Shown one piece after another: positions 1 through 6,851 of a stretch of DNA of 15,829 bases. The position numbers and the translations under genes were made by a program. The notes beneath the pieces are model-generated. The model had not been told where the DNA came from. It made no database searches and saw only the letters and a program-made list of their open reading frames with translations. Numbering within the stretch: position 1 is the stretch's first letter; every line of letters starts with the position of its first letter. Source of the stretch: Chlorobiales bacterium (lineage in GTDB: Bacteria; Bacteroidota; Chlorobiia; Chlorobiales; Chlorobiaceae); contig JAKSCY010000724.1 of the NCBI GenBank assembly GCA_022360355.1, positions 1 through 15,829 on the forward strand. The letters run 5' to 3'.

Positions 1-804
1 CATTGATATGTATGGAAGCACAACAACGTTCGAAACATGTTCTGAAACCCAGCTTTCGTATGCGGAAACAATCTGCTCCGGATGGTCGAAGATCGGACCA
101 TGGCTTGGGGCGATAAATGCAATGTCGAAACCTCGAATTTTATCAATATTTTTCTTGACAATTGAACGAAATGGCATCATTATTTCAGCATAGTAGCGCT
201 TAGCCGCTTGAATAACAGCGGGATTGTTTTCGGCATAGAGATCTGATGTCGCAAAATGAGAGCTAAAAAAGTCACAGGTAAATAATATCCGTTCTTGGGG
301 AAGATAGGTTACCATGGTGTCAGGCCAGTGGACCCATGGGGTATAAATGAACTGAAGCTGCTTCTCTCCAAGCTGTAGGGTTTCACCATCTTCTACTGTT
401 CTAATGCGATTGGCTGGAACATCAAGATGAGTCATCAGCAAATCTTTCGCTTTTAGTGAACAAAGCACAATGGCATTTTCATATTTTTCCAAAACAAATG
501 ATATTGCTCCCGAATGATCTTGTTCGGCGTGTTGTGCAACGACAAAGTCAATCTTTTCCACTTCATCAAGCTGTCGTTCAAGAACGTCGGTCATTTCAGG
601 ATCGACCGAATCAATCAGTACTGTTTTTTCCGTTCCCTGAACCAGATAGGCATTATAACTGGTTCCGTCAGGAAGAGGAATCAATGAGTCAAACAACCGC
701 CTGTTCCAGTCAACCGCTCCCATCCAGTACACACCATTACTTATCTTTCTATTTTTCACGGTTCGCTTTTTTTGCTTGGTGTTAGCATTTTCAAAAACCC
801 GCAT
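1..804 (-). CDS. A-type flavoprotein (flavodiiron protein), N-terminal metallo-beta-lactamase part, cut by window edge
   Basis: Reverse-strand reading from the ATG at 804 stays open for 268 codons and runs off position 1. The product matches the diiron half of flavodiiron proteins (FprA / rubredoxin:oxygen oxidoreductase), cytoplasmic enzymes that reduce O2 or NO. All diiron ligands expected for FprA are visible: H92, E94, D96 and H97 in HAEQDHSG, H159 in HWPDTM, D178 in CDFF, and H235 in SHGP. The last residues seen (VVLPYISM) look like the first strand and phosphate loop of the C-terminal flavodoxin domain, so the FMN domain should lie just outside the window. A GTG at 759 is an alternative start and would match the usual distance to the first histidine better; neither has a clear ribosome binding site. 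G+C is about 42% in the first five rows, lower than the neighbours. It is divergent from the isochorismatase-like gene. Whether the substrate is O2 or NO cannot be told. Confidence 0.9.
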   Translation of the reverse strand, partial: MRVFENANTKQKKRTVKNRKISNGVYWMGAVDWNRRLFDSLIPLPDGTSYNAYLVQGTEKTVLIDSVDPEMTDVLERQLDEVEKIDFVVAQHAEQDHSGAISFVLEKYENAIVLCSLKAKDLLMTHLDVPANRIRTVEDGETLQLGEKQLQFIYTPWVHWPDTMVTYLPQERILFTCDFFSSHFATSDLYAENNPAVIQAAKRYYAEIMMPFRSIVKKNIDKIRGFDIAFIAPSHGPIFDHPEQIVSAYESWVSEHVSNVVVLPYISM

Positions 805-843
805 GTGTTGCTAAAGGTTTCAGCGTTCGATGCACGGTCTCGG

Positions 844-898
844 ATGATGTACATTTCCTATGATCCATCAGCATTTGTCGGTTATCCAATGACATCAT
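844..898. repeat. Inverted repeat upstream of the flavodiiron gene
   Basis: ATGATGTACATT at 844-855 pairs with AATGACATCAT at 888-898: eleven pairs with one bulged base, separated by 32 bases. The right arm overlaps the candidate -10 of the flavodiiron gene. It could be a split operator or a hairpin in the leader; the sequence does not decide which. Confidence 0.4.
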
Positions 899-902
899 AC
901 CA
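894..902 (-). promoter_or_regulatory. Candidate extended -10 for the flavodiiron gene
   Basis: On the minus strand the bases read TGGTATGAT, an extended -10 match (TGnTATAAT with one mismatch), about 90 bases before the ATG at 804. No convincing -35 lies 17 bases upstream. One arm of an inverted repeat (888-898) overlaps it. This is a sequence match only. Confidence 0.22.
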
Positions 903-923
903 GTTGACAGCAGGTCATTGAGG

Positions 924-958
924 GGTAACAGGTGACCAGTGAACAGTAACAGGTTAAA
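924..958. repeat. Degenerate tandem heptamer repeat, five units
   Basis: Five consecutive 7-base units read GGTAACA, GGTGACC, AGTGAAC, AGTAACA, GGTTAAA (consensus roughly RGTRAMM). AGTTGAC at 902-908 looks like a stray related unit. The array sits in the 285-base gap between the flavodiiron gene and the isochorismatase-like gene. A related but weaker patch lies at 8283-8322. The rest of this gap (959-1089) is A+T-rich and shows no gene, clear promoter or terminator. Confidence 0.5.
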
Positions 959-1089
959 AAATGAGTCTCTTTTTCATTGTTCATAAGCGGCTGAAATAAT
1001 TATCTTCATTGTTACATTTTTGTGGTTTTGTTTGGTTCGCTCCGGGTGCTGCCTTAGAAGTTTTTTAATTGCATTAACGTTTTTTATTC

Positions 1090-1632
1090 ATGATTACTCC
1101 GCAAGATACTGTTTTGCTGATCATCGATGTTCAGGGAAAACTGGCACAGATCGTTCACGAATCTGAAGCCGTTGAACGGAATATTTCAAAGCTGATCAGG
1201 GCTGCAAAAATTCTCGGTGTTCCGGTTCTTTACACCGAGCAATATCCAAAAGGTCTCGGGCATACGGTTGAGGCTTTGCAGGAACTGCTTTCAGAAGAGA
1301 AGCCATTGGAAAAAATAGCGTTCAGTTGCTGTGCGGAGGAGAGTTTTATGGAGAAGCTCAGGGGGCTGAACAGAAACAACGTGCTTGTCACGGGTATGGA
1401 GACGCATGTGTGCGTCTATCAGACAGCCAATGAGCTGATTGAGTATGGCTACAGCGTTCATCTGGTTGCCGATGCGGTTACTTCACGTACCAGGGAAGAC
1501 CGTGAAATAGGTATTCGCTGCATCGAAAAAGCCGGCGCATGGCTGAAAAGCACCGAGATGGTGATTTTCGAGTTGTTGCGGATTGCGCAGGGAGAGGAAT
1601 TCAAGGCTATTTCGAAAATCATCAAGGAATAA
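1090..1632 (+). CDS. Isochorismatase-family cysteine hydrolase
   Basis: This 180-residue protein has the length and fold signatures of the isochorismatase-like hydrolase family (YcaC/ISOC1 type; the same superfamily as nicotinamidase). The expected catalytic triad is present: D13 in LLIIDVQ, K75 in EKIAFS, and C108 in the THVCVYQT segment, preceded by the family's VLVTGMETH strand. The TEQYPKGLGHT stretch at 49-59 resembles the ISOC1-like branch. It has no signal peptide and should be cytoplasmic. The physiological substrate is unknown; nicotinamide, isochorismate or another amide cannot be assigned from sequence. The ATG at 1090 begins exactly where similarity should begin but lacks a recognisable ribosome binding site. 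Its last 11 bases overlap the end of the convergent lpxK gene, so no separate terminator fits between them. Confidence 0.85.
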   Translation: MITPQDTVLLIIDVQGKLAQIVHESEAVERNISKLIRAAKILGVPVLYTEQYPKGLGHTVEALQELLSEEKPLEKIAFSCCAEESFMEKLRGLNRNNVLVTGMETHVCVYQTANELIEYGYSVHLVADAVTSRTREDREIGIRCIEKAGAWLKSTEMVIFELLRIAQGEEFKAISKIIKE

Positions 1633-2665
1633 CCACATTATCCAGCATTTTTTCGAGCAGTTCCCGGCCCTCGATGATTTCGATTTCAACAGGAAGGTAA
1701 AAGCAGGGAACCTGGGAGAGTGTTTCAAGGATGGGCCGGTTTGAGAGCAGGCGGTAATAGTCTTTCTCGGTTGTGATAATCGAAAGATCATTGTTAAGCG
1801 CTTCTTCGACCAGGCTCTTTATCTTGTTGGCAGGAAATTCGGCATGATCGCCAAAGAACGTTTCGGAAAACACTTCCATGCCGGATTGCTGCAGGGACTC
1901 AAGGAAGCTTTCCGGCTGCCCGATTCCTGCCAGTGCAATGACCCTTTCGGGTTGAGGAGCATCCGGCCCTGCGAACTGTACCGGTTTACCGGGACGGACG
2001 CCGGTTTTAACCAGCGGCTTGCCGGTTGCGCGTAGTTTCTTTTCAGACCGCGACGCTTGTTCAGTACCGGTAATCTTGCTGAGGATCAGCAGGTCTGCTC
2101 GGGCGAGATTTTTGTGCGGTTCTCTCAGCCGTCCCGCCGGTATCAATCGGTCGTCAAAAAACGGAGCACTGCTGTTGATGACGACAATATCAAGATCACG
2201 ATAGAGCTGCCGGTGCTGGAATCCATCATCGAGTACCAGAACATCCGGGAGGTTCCCGGCGAAATGTTCGGCAACAAAAACCGCGCCTTCTTTTCTTTTT
2301 TCGGCAACCACGACAACAGTTTCAGGGTTTTTATGCGCAAGCATGGCGCATTCGTCTCCGGCTTCACGGCTCCCGAGAAATATCTGCTTTCCATCGGCAA
2401 CCATGTTGACGCCTGTTGTACTTCGTTTGTAACCCCGTGAGAGGATGGCCGGTTTCAACCCTTTCCGGGAGTAGTACTTCACCACAAAATCAACCAGAGG
2501 GGTTTTGCCGGTTCCGCCCATGGTGATATTGCCTATCGAAACCACCGGTACGGCAGCTTTATGACTCTGAAATATGCCGAGGTCGAACAGCCTGTTTCGA
2601 ACGGAAATCCCGGTGCCGTAAACCAGTGCCGCGGGTGCAAGCAGAAAACTTTGGAGGTTACCCAT
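1622..2665 (-). CDS. lpxK: Tetraacyldisaccharide 4'-kinase
   Basis: LpxK phosphorylates the 4' position of the lipid A disaccharide precursor, using ATP, at the inner face of the cytoplasmic membrane. The protein shows the family P-loop GNITMGGTGKTP (45-56), SRGY (76-79), and the DDGFQH motif (146-151) that carries catalytic and metal-binding residues. Its hydrophobic N-terminus (about 7-20) fits the membrane-anchoring helix. At 347 residues it has normal length. I chose the ATG at 2665; a TTG two codons earlier (2671) is possible but less likely. The start overlaps the stop codon of the upstream acyltransferase gene by 8 bases, suggesting translational coupling of two envelope lipid genes. 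Its 3' end overlaps the convergent hydrolase gene by 11 bases. Presence of this gene shows an LPS-making outer membrane. Confidence 0.95.
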   Translation of the reverse strand: MGNLQSFLLAPAALVYGTGISVRNRLFDLGIFQSHKAAVPVVSIGNITMGGTGKTPLVDFVVKYYSRKGLKPAILSRGYKRSTTGVNMVADGKQIFLGSREAGDECAMLAHKNPETVVVVAEKRKEGAVFVAEHFAGNLPDVLVLDDGFQHRQLYRDLDIVVINSSAPFFDDRLIPAGRLREPHKNLARADLLILSKITGTEQASRSEKKLRATGKPLVKTGVRPGKPVQFAGPDAPQPERVIALAGIGQPESFLESLQQSGMEVFSETFFGDHAEFPANKIKSLVEEALNNDLSIITTEKDYYRLLSNRPILETLSQVPCFYLPVEIEIIEGRELLEKMLDNVVIP

Positions 2666-3305
2666 CGGCAAACTGTTTTGAAAGTTGCTGTTCGAACAGT
2701 TCGATATCCTGCCCGCTTCTCATTTCAGGTACTTCGATGCGGTGAAGTGTGACGTTGACCTTGCTGAAGGGAAGAGGAATTTCAAATTTGTCCCAGCTCT
2801 TGAGCTGTATCGCTTTATCGTATTGTATGGCGGCAAAAATGATCGGGATCTTTTGCTCGGAGGCGAGGCGGAGTGTTCCGTACTTGAAGGAGTGGCGCGG
2901 GCCGCGCGGGCCGTCGGGAGTGATCGCGACAATGCCGTTTTGTTCCAGTTCCGCAAGCATGGCAGTTTTAACGTCGCTGCTTCCTCTTGAGCTTGAACCG
3001 CGGATCAAGGTGAAATCAAGTTTTTCGAGGGTGCGTGAAAGGATTTCCCCGTCTTTGGAGAGACTGATGACCGCATGGATGTCCCGTTCAGGAAAAAGCC
3101 GTTGTGCAAGCAGCCAGCCATAGATCATTTTGCCATGCCAGAATGCGAAGATGCACTTTTCAGCTTCGGTACCTGTTGCGTCCAGGGTGTTTTGCATGGT
3201 AATCCTGAGGGTTGCAATCAGGGCTTTGAGCGTTCCGGGCAGCAGGTGCCCGGCGAGAACCGGCATTAGTGACATACCATTGATAGTTGCTGATTTGCTT
3301 CGCAT
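2658..3305 (-). CDS. Lysophospholipid acyltransferase family protein (DUF374)
   Basis: The 215-residue product matches the DUF374 branch of the LPLAT acyltransferases. Motifs in order: FWHGKM (55-60, with the likely catalytic His), SLSKDGE (81-87), RGSSSRG (102-108) and TPDGPRGPR (129-137), the last two expected to form the acyl acceptor/phosphate site. Position directly upstream of lpxK with an 8-base overlap suggests a role in lipid A or another envelope lipid, for example a secondary acyl transfer; this is inference, and the exact acceptor is unknown. The ATG at 3305 is preceded by AGGGG only 2 bases away, too close for a normal ribosome binding site, so starts at codon 11 or 14 remain possible. 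The ATG and the G-run both lie inside a strong inverted repeat (3303-3341). An in-frame TGA lies six codons upstream of the ATG. Confidence 0.88.
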   Translation of the reverse strand: MRSKSATINGMSLMPVLAGHLLPGTLKALIATLRITMQNTLDATGTEAEKCIFAFWHGKMIYGWLLAQRLFPERDIHAVISLSKDGEILSRTLEKLDFTLIRGSSSRGSSDVKTAMLAELEQNGIVAITPDGPRGPRHSFKYGTLRLASEQKIPIIFAAIQYDKAIQLKSWDKFEIPLPFSKVNVTLHRIEVPEMRSGQDIELFEQQLSKQFADG

Positions 3306-3341
3306 AACCCCTGGTGCCGCTCATCGGGGCCGGGGGTTATG
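3303..3341 (-). promoter_or_regulatory. Hairpin covering the acyltransferase start codon
   Basis: CATAACCC (3303-3310) is the exact reverse complement of GGGTTATG (3334-3341). Inside it, 3311-3318 and 3326-3333 continue the pairing with seven of eight pairs (two G-U), leaving a 7-base loop. On the minus-strand transcript the hairpin would bury both the AGGGG stretch and the AUG at 3305. There is no T-run next to it in either direction, so it is not an ordinary intrinsic terminator. Confidence 0.5.
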
Positions 3342-3396
3342 AGCAATGTACCAAGTCTTGCGGTTTTTTTCGACCTTGCAGGTATGCTTTGCTCAT
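3339..3396. repeat. Second inverted repeat in the acyltransferase/purD intergenic region
   Basis: ATGAGCAA (3339-3346) is the exact reverse complement of TTGCTCAT (3389-3396). TACC (3349-3352) and GGTA (3381-3384) extend the stem past a small internal loop. Three bases (3339-3341) are shared with the hairpin at 3303-3341, specifically the bases that pair with the acyltransferase start codon, so the two cannot both form completely. Confidence 0.4.
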
Positions 3397-3414
3397 GGTG
3401 TTGCGGAGTCGGCT

Positions 3415-3490
3415 GCAGGTTGTTTCATGCAAAATGCCGGATTCAATCGCTTACGTGTCAACCTGCCGGGGATTTTTTTGTTTGTTTTTT
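3415..3490 (+). other. Inverted repeat followed by T-rich tract before purD
   Basis: GCAGGTTG (3415-3422) pairs exactly with CAACCTGC (3459-3466) across a 36-base loop. The right arm is followed by CGGGGA and a T-rich stretch (3473-3490). The arrangement is terminator-like on the plus strand, but the loop is long and no plus-strand gene precedes it. It could end an unrecognised short RNA, or be chance. Confidence 0.25.
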
Positions 3491-3509
3491 ACCATGCCTG
3501 CATTATATA
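3482..3509 (+). promoter_or_regulatory. Candidate purD promoter
   Basis: TTGTTT (3482-3487) and TATATA (3504-3509) are separated by 16 bases, a sigma-70-like arrangement. Transcription would begin near 3516 and give a leader of about 34 bases before the purD ATG. Sequence match only. Confidence 0.35.
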
Positions 3510-3549
3510 GTTTGGTTGCGTTAACTCAAGGACATGCAAACCTGTTATC

Positions 3550-4833
3550 ATGAAAGTACTGATAGTCGGTGGAGGAGGCAGAGAACATGCGCTTGCCTGG
3601 GCGGTGGCTCGCAGTGAAAAAGTTTCAAAAGTCTACGTCGCTCCGGGAAACGGGGGTACGGCAATGATGGGTGGCAAGGTCGGGAACGTTGCACTCAAGG
3701 CCACAGATGTTGACGGTCTGCTGCGGTTTGCCCTTGATGAGTCAATCGATCTGACGGTTATCGGTCCGGAGCAGCCGCTTGAAGCAGGTATAGTCGACCG
3801 GTTCTCCGGTTCGGGAAAAAAAGTGTTCGGCCCGACGAAATATGCGGCACAGCTTGAAACCAGCAAGGTTTTCGCAAAAGAGTTCATGCGCCGCAACGGT
3901 ATTCCCACTGCCGCATACGAAGTTTTCAGGGATTATGTTTCCGCGAAGGATTTTCTTGAAAGAACAACGGTTTTTCCTCAGGTCATAAAAGCCAGCGGCC
4001 TTGCTGCAGGAAAAGGGGTGATTGTGGCCGAAACGCGTGATGACGCCATGCGGGCGATTGATGATCTTTTTGAAAAAAGGATTTTCGGTAAAGCGGCGGA
4101 TGAAGTTGTTATCGAATCTTTTCTGACAGGCCAGGAGGCCAGTGTCTTTGTTCTGACCGACGGAACGGACTACCGTTTTTTCCTTCCCTCACAGGATCAC
4201 AAGCGCATAGGGGATGGCGATACCGGAAAAAACACGGGTGGCATGGGGGCTTATGCGCCTGCTCCTCTTGTCAGCGAGGAAGTGCTGAAAAAAGTCGAGA
4301 AGCAGGTTGTCATACCGACACTCGAAGGCATGCGGAAGGAAGGCTCTCCATATACCGGTTTTTTGTATATCGGTCTCATGATCGAGAACGGTGAACCTTC
4401 GGTTGTCGAGTACAATGCCCGTCTCGGCGATCCTGAAGCCCAGGTTGTGCTCCCCTTGCTTGAAAGTGATTTGGTCACGGTGATTGAAGCAAGCCTTAAC
4501 GGTACTCTCGGTGAAGTTTCTTTCGAAATGAAGGGAGAGGCAGCTACAACCGTTGTTCTCGCCTCGAAAGGATATCCCGACAGCTATGAAAAAGGCAAGG
4601 AGATCTCGGTTGTTGAGTCGAAGCTGAAAGAGCTGGACAACGTGATGCTTTTTCACGCTGGTACATCATTTGACGGGGGAGTGCTGAAAACGGCCGGTGG
4701 AAGGGTTCTTTCCGTAACTGCGCAGGCTCCTACCCTGAAAGAAAGCATTGATCTTGCCTACAGTGCAGTCGGTTACGTGGATTTTGATGGTGCCTACTAC
4801 CGTCGTGATATCGGAGCTAAGGCACTTTTTTGA
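3550..4833 (+). CDS. purD: Phosphoribosylamine-glycine ligase (GAR synthetase)
   Basis: PurD joins glycine to 5-phosphoribosylamine with ATP, the second step of de novo purine synthesis, in the cytoplasm. The 427 residues match the usual monofunctional bacterial length. The N-domain has the GGGGREHA loop (7-14) and VIGPEQPLEAG; the ATP-grasp core contains IKASGLAAGKGV and the HKRIGDGDTGKNTGGMGAY segment; the metal and substrate motif NARLGDPEAQ begins at N289, with the expected acidic residues following. The C-terminal domain is complete. The ATG at 3550 sits directly before the first beta strand (MKVLIVGGG), so the start is secure although AAGGA lies too far upstream (17 bases) to act well as a ribosome binding site. 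It is followed after 15 bases by the JAMM-family gene, so the two are probably co-transcribed. No other purine gene is in the window. Confidence 0.97.
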   Translation: MKVLIVGGGGREHALAWAVARSEKVSKVYVAPGNGGTAMMGGKVGNVALKATDVDGLLRFALDESIDLTVIGPEQPLEAGIVDRFSGSGKKVFGPTKYAAQLETSKVFAKEFMRRNGIPTAAYEVFRDYVSAKDFLERTTVFPQVIKASGLAAGKGVIVAETRDDAMRAIDDLFEKRIFGKAADEVVIESFLTGQEASVFVLTDGTDYRFFLPSQDHKRIGDGDTGKNTGGMGAYAPAPLVSEEVLKKVEKQVVIPTLEGMRKEGSPYTGFLYIGLMIENGEPSVVEYNARLGDPEAQVVLPLLESDLVTVIEASLNGTLGEVSFEMKGEAATTVVLASKGYPDSYEKGKEISVVESKLKELDNVMLFHAGTSFDGGVLKTAGGRVLSVTAQAPTLKESIDLAYSAVGYVDFDGAYYRRDIGAKALF

Positions 4834-4848
4834 ACGGTCGGGAAGCAC

Positions 4849-5280
4849 ATGCAATTACTCCGTCGCCAATTTGAAATAATACAGGAGCACGCCCTGAGGG
4901 ATGTCCCTTATGAATGCTGCGGTCTCTTGGCAGGAACAAGGCTGCCGGGTCACAAGGGAGAATATGAGAATGTGGTCTATGAGATAGCTCCCTGTGCCAA
5001 TGTGCTCTATAACGGCAAGGAGCATGGTTTTGAGATTTCTTTTTCCGAATACATCGATGTTGAGAGGGAGGCGGCAGGTCTCGGGTACGAGATTGTCGGA
5101 TCATATCATTCCCATATCGGTTCGGCGGCCATTCCTTCAAACAATGATGTCGATTTTGCCAGGCCGGGGCATTCGATGATTATCATTTCTATTCAGAACA
5201 TGCAGCCGGCAGCCGTTACGTCATGGTATCGCCGTGAATCGGGAGGATTTCACCAGGAAACCATTCAGGTTTTAGAATAA
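4849..5280 (+). CDS. JAMM/MPN+ (M67-family) metallopeptidase-like protein
   Basis: The 143-residue protein carries a complete JAMM zinc site: E22 (in YECCGLL) and H87-x-H89, then seven residues, S97, two residues, D100. This is the signature of the Mov34/MPN/PAD-1 metallopeptidases. Bacterial relatives such as Mec cleave C-terminal extensions from small ubiquitin-like sulfur carrier proteins (CysO, ThiS or MoaD type), and that is a reasonable guess here. No ThiS, MoaD or E1-like gene is adjacent, so the substrate is open. There is no signal peptide or membrane segment, so it should be cytoplasmic. GGGAAG lies a few bases before the ATG. It is 15 bases after purD and 80 bases before carB, linking it by position to nucleotide synthesis genes without showing a functional link. 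Confidence 0.85.
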   Translation: MQLLRRQFEIIQEHALRDVPYECCGLLAGTRLPGHKGEYENVVYEIAPCANVLYNGKEHGFEISFSEYIDVEREAAGLGYEIVGSYHSHIGSAAIPSNNDVDFARPGHSMIIISIQNMQPAAVTSWYRRESGGFHQETIQVLE

Positions 5281-5360
5281 CGAATCACCATTAACATCAT
5301 CCCGGTGAATTTTGTACATTACCATCGTTTATCGTTTGAAAAGTTTAAAACCGGAAAAAA

Positions 5361-6851
5361 GTGCCAAAACGGAAAGATATAAAGTCGATTTTAGTGATAG
5401 GTGCCGGTCCGATTGTTATCGGTCAGGCATGTGAGTTCGATTACTCCGGTACACAGGCCTGCCGGGCTCTGAAGGAGGATGGTTACAGGGTTATTCTGGT
5501 AAACAGCAACCCCGCGACCATCATGACGGACATAGAGTCTGCCGACAGTACTTACATTGAGCCGATTACCCCTGAATATGTCCAGAAGATAATCGAGAAG
5601 GAGAAGCCGGACGCACTGCTGCCGACAATGGGGGGGCAGACAGCATTGAATACTGCCGTAAGCCTTGCTGAAAGCGGGGTGCTGGAACGGAACGGTGTTG
5701 AGCTTATCGGCGCCAAGCTGAGGGCTATAAGAAAGGCCGAGAACCGGGAGTTTTTCAGTGATGCCATGAAGAAGCTCGGCCTCGAGATGGCAAAAGGTTT
5801 CTTTGTGCGTAATGAAAAAGAAGCCAAGGAGGCCCTTGAAGAGATCGGGCTGCCAATTGTTATACGGCCCTCATTCACGCTCGGCGGAACCGGAGGAGGT
5901 TTTGCGGAAACCAAAGCCGATTACTACGATGCAGTCAGGCGCGGTATCGCTGAAAGTCCTATTGGCGAGGTGCTTGTCGAGGAGTGCCTTATTGGCTGGA
6001 AAGAGTTTGAGCTTGAGGTTATCCGTGATCTTGCCGACAACGTTATTATTGTCTGTTCTATTGAAAATGTAGACCCGATGGGGGTTCACACCGGCGACAG
6101 TATTACCGTTGCGCCTGCCCAGACGCTTTCCGACCGCCAGTACCAGATCCTGAGAGACGCATCGATAAAAATCATACGTGAAATAGGTGTGGAAACCGGG
6201 GGCAGCAACATTCAGTTTGCCATCAACCCCGAGAACGGGAGGGTTATTATTATCGAGATGAACCCCAGAGTTTCCCGCAGTTCAGCTCTTGCATCGAAGG
6301 CTACCGGATTTCCTATCGCCAAGGTTGCAGCAAAGCTTGCAGTTGGCTATACGCTTGATGAAATTCAGAATGATATCACCAAATCAACTCCGGCGAGTTT
6401 CGAGCCGGTTATTGATTATTGTGTCGTGAAGATTCCCAGGTGGGATTTCGAGAAGTTCAAAAATGTTGATTCGAAGCTTGGTGTTCAGATGAAATCCGTC
6501 GGAGAGGTTATGGCTTTCGGGCGGAATTTCCGGGAAGCGCTTCAGAAATCCCTGCGCGGGCTTGAGATCGGTCGTGCAGGTCTCGGCTGTGACGGAAAGG
6601 ACATCATGAACGTTGTCGGGATGACACAGCAGCAGAGGAAATTCGCCAAGGAAGATCTTCTTGAAAAGATCAAGGTGCCGAAAGCCGACAGGATGTTCTA
6701 CCTCCGTTATGCTTTTCAGGCGGGCGCAACCGTTGAAGAGATTCATCAGTCGACCGGCATAGATCCCTGGTTTCTGGACAATATCCAGCAAATTGTTGAT
6801 TTCGAGAATGAATTGAGAGACATGGCCGGCGGATCTCCCTCCTCATCATGA
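5361..6851 (+). CDS. carB: Carbamoyl-phosphate synthase large subunit, N-terminal half (split CarB)
   Basis: This 496-residue protein aligns with about residues 1-495 of the roughly 1070-residue CarB, the ATP-grasp half that makes carboxyphosphate and carbamate from bicarbonate and ammonia. Family motifs are intact: [17 protein letters not shown] near the N-terminus, [24 protein letters not shown], the [15 protein letters not shown] stretch, and [15 protein letters not shown] near 299. The reading frame ends after the start of the oligomerization domain, following the segment ending in [13 protein letters not shown], with a short Gly/Ser tail. The carbamoyl-phosphate-forming second half and CarA are not in the window and must be encoded elsewhere. 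The start is GTG at 5361, fixed by the family N-terminus (MPKRxDIKSIL). The stop overlaps the trpC ATG (ATGA), so this is a natural gene boundary and not a frameshift. Similar splits are known in Aquifex and Methanocaldococcus. Confidence 0.93.
   Translation: MPKRKDIKSILVIGAGPIVIGQACEFDYSGTQACRALKEDGYRVILVNSNPATIMTDIESADSTYIEPITPEYVQKIIEKEKPDALLPTMGGQTALNTAVSLAESGVLERNGVELIGAKLRAIRKAENREFFSDAMKKLGLEMAKGFFVRNEKEAKEALEEIGLPIVIRPSFTLGGTGGGFAETKADYYDAVRRGIAESPIGEVLVEECLIGWKEFELEVIRDLADNVIIVCSIENVDPMGVHTGDSITVAPAQTLSDRQYQILRDASIKIIREIGVETGGSNIQFAINPENGRVIIIEMNPRVSRSSALASKATGFPIAKVAAKLAVGYTLDEIQNDITKSTPASFEPVIDYCVVKIPRWDFEKFKNVDSKLGVQMKSVGEVMAFGRNFREALQKSLRGLEIGRAGLGCDGKDIMNVVGMTQQQRKFAKEDLLEKIKVPKADRMFYLRYAFQAGATVEEIHQSTGIDPWFLDNIQQIVDFENELRDMAGGSPSSS

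Noticed and set aside
456..785. A 109-codon plus-strand open frame opposite the flavodiiron gene
   Set aside because: The opposite strand encodes every diiron ligand of a well-known family; this frame is its shadow.
810..845. A tRNA-like GTTCGA T-loop sequence
   Set aside because: No T-stem pairing, acceptor stem or anticodon arm could be drawn around it.
3337..3396. A 19-residue leader peptide gene before the acyltransferase (minus strand)
   Set aside because: It has no ribosome binding site and no run of regulatory codons; it is too short to support alone, so it is mentioned only within the hairpin finding.
4189..4656. A 155-codon minus-strand open frame inside purD
   Set aside because: It is antisense to the conserved ATP-grasp region of purD and has no recognisable domain or upstream signal.
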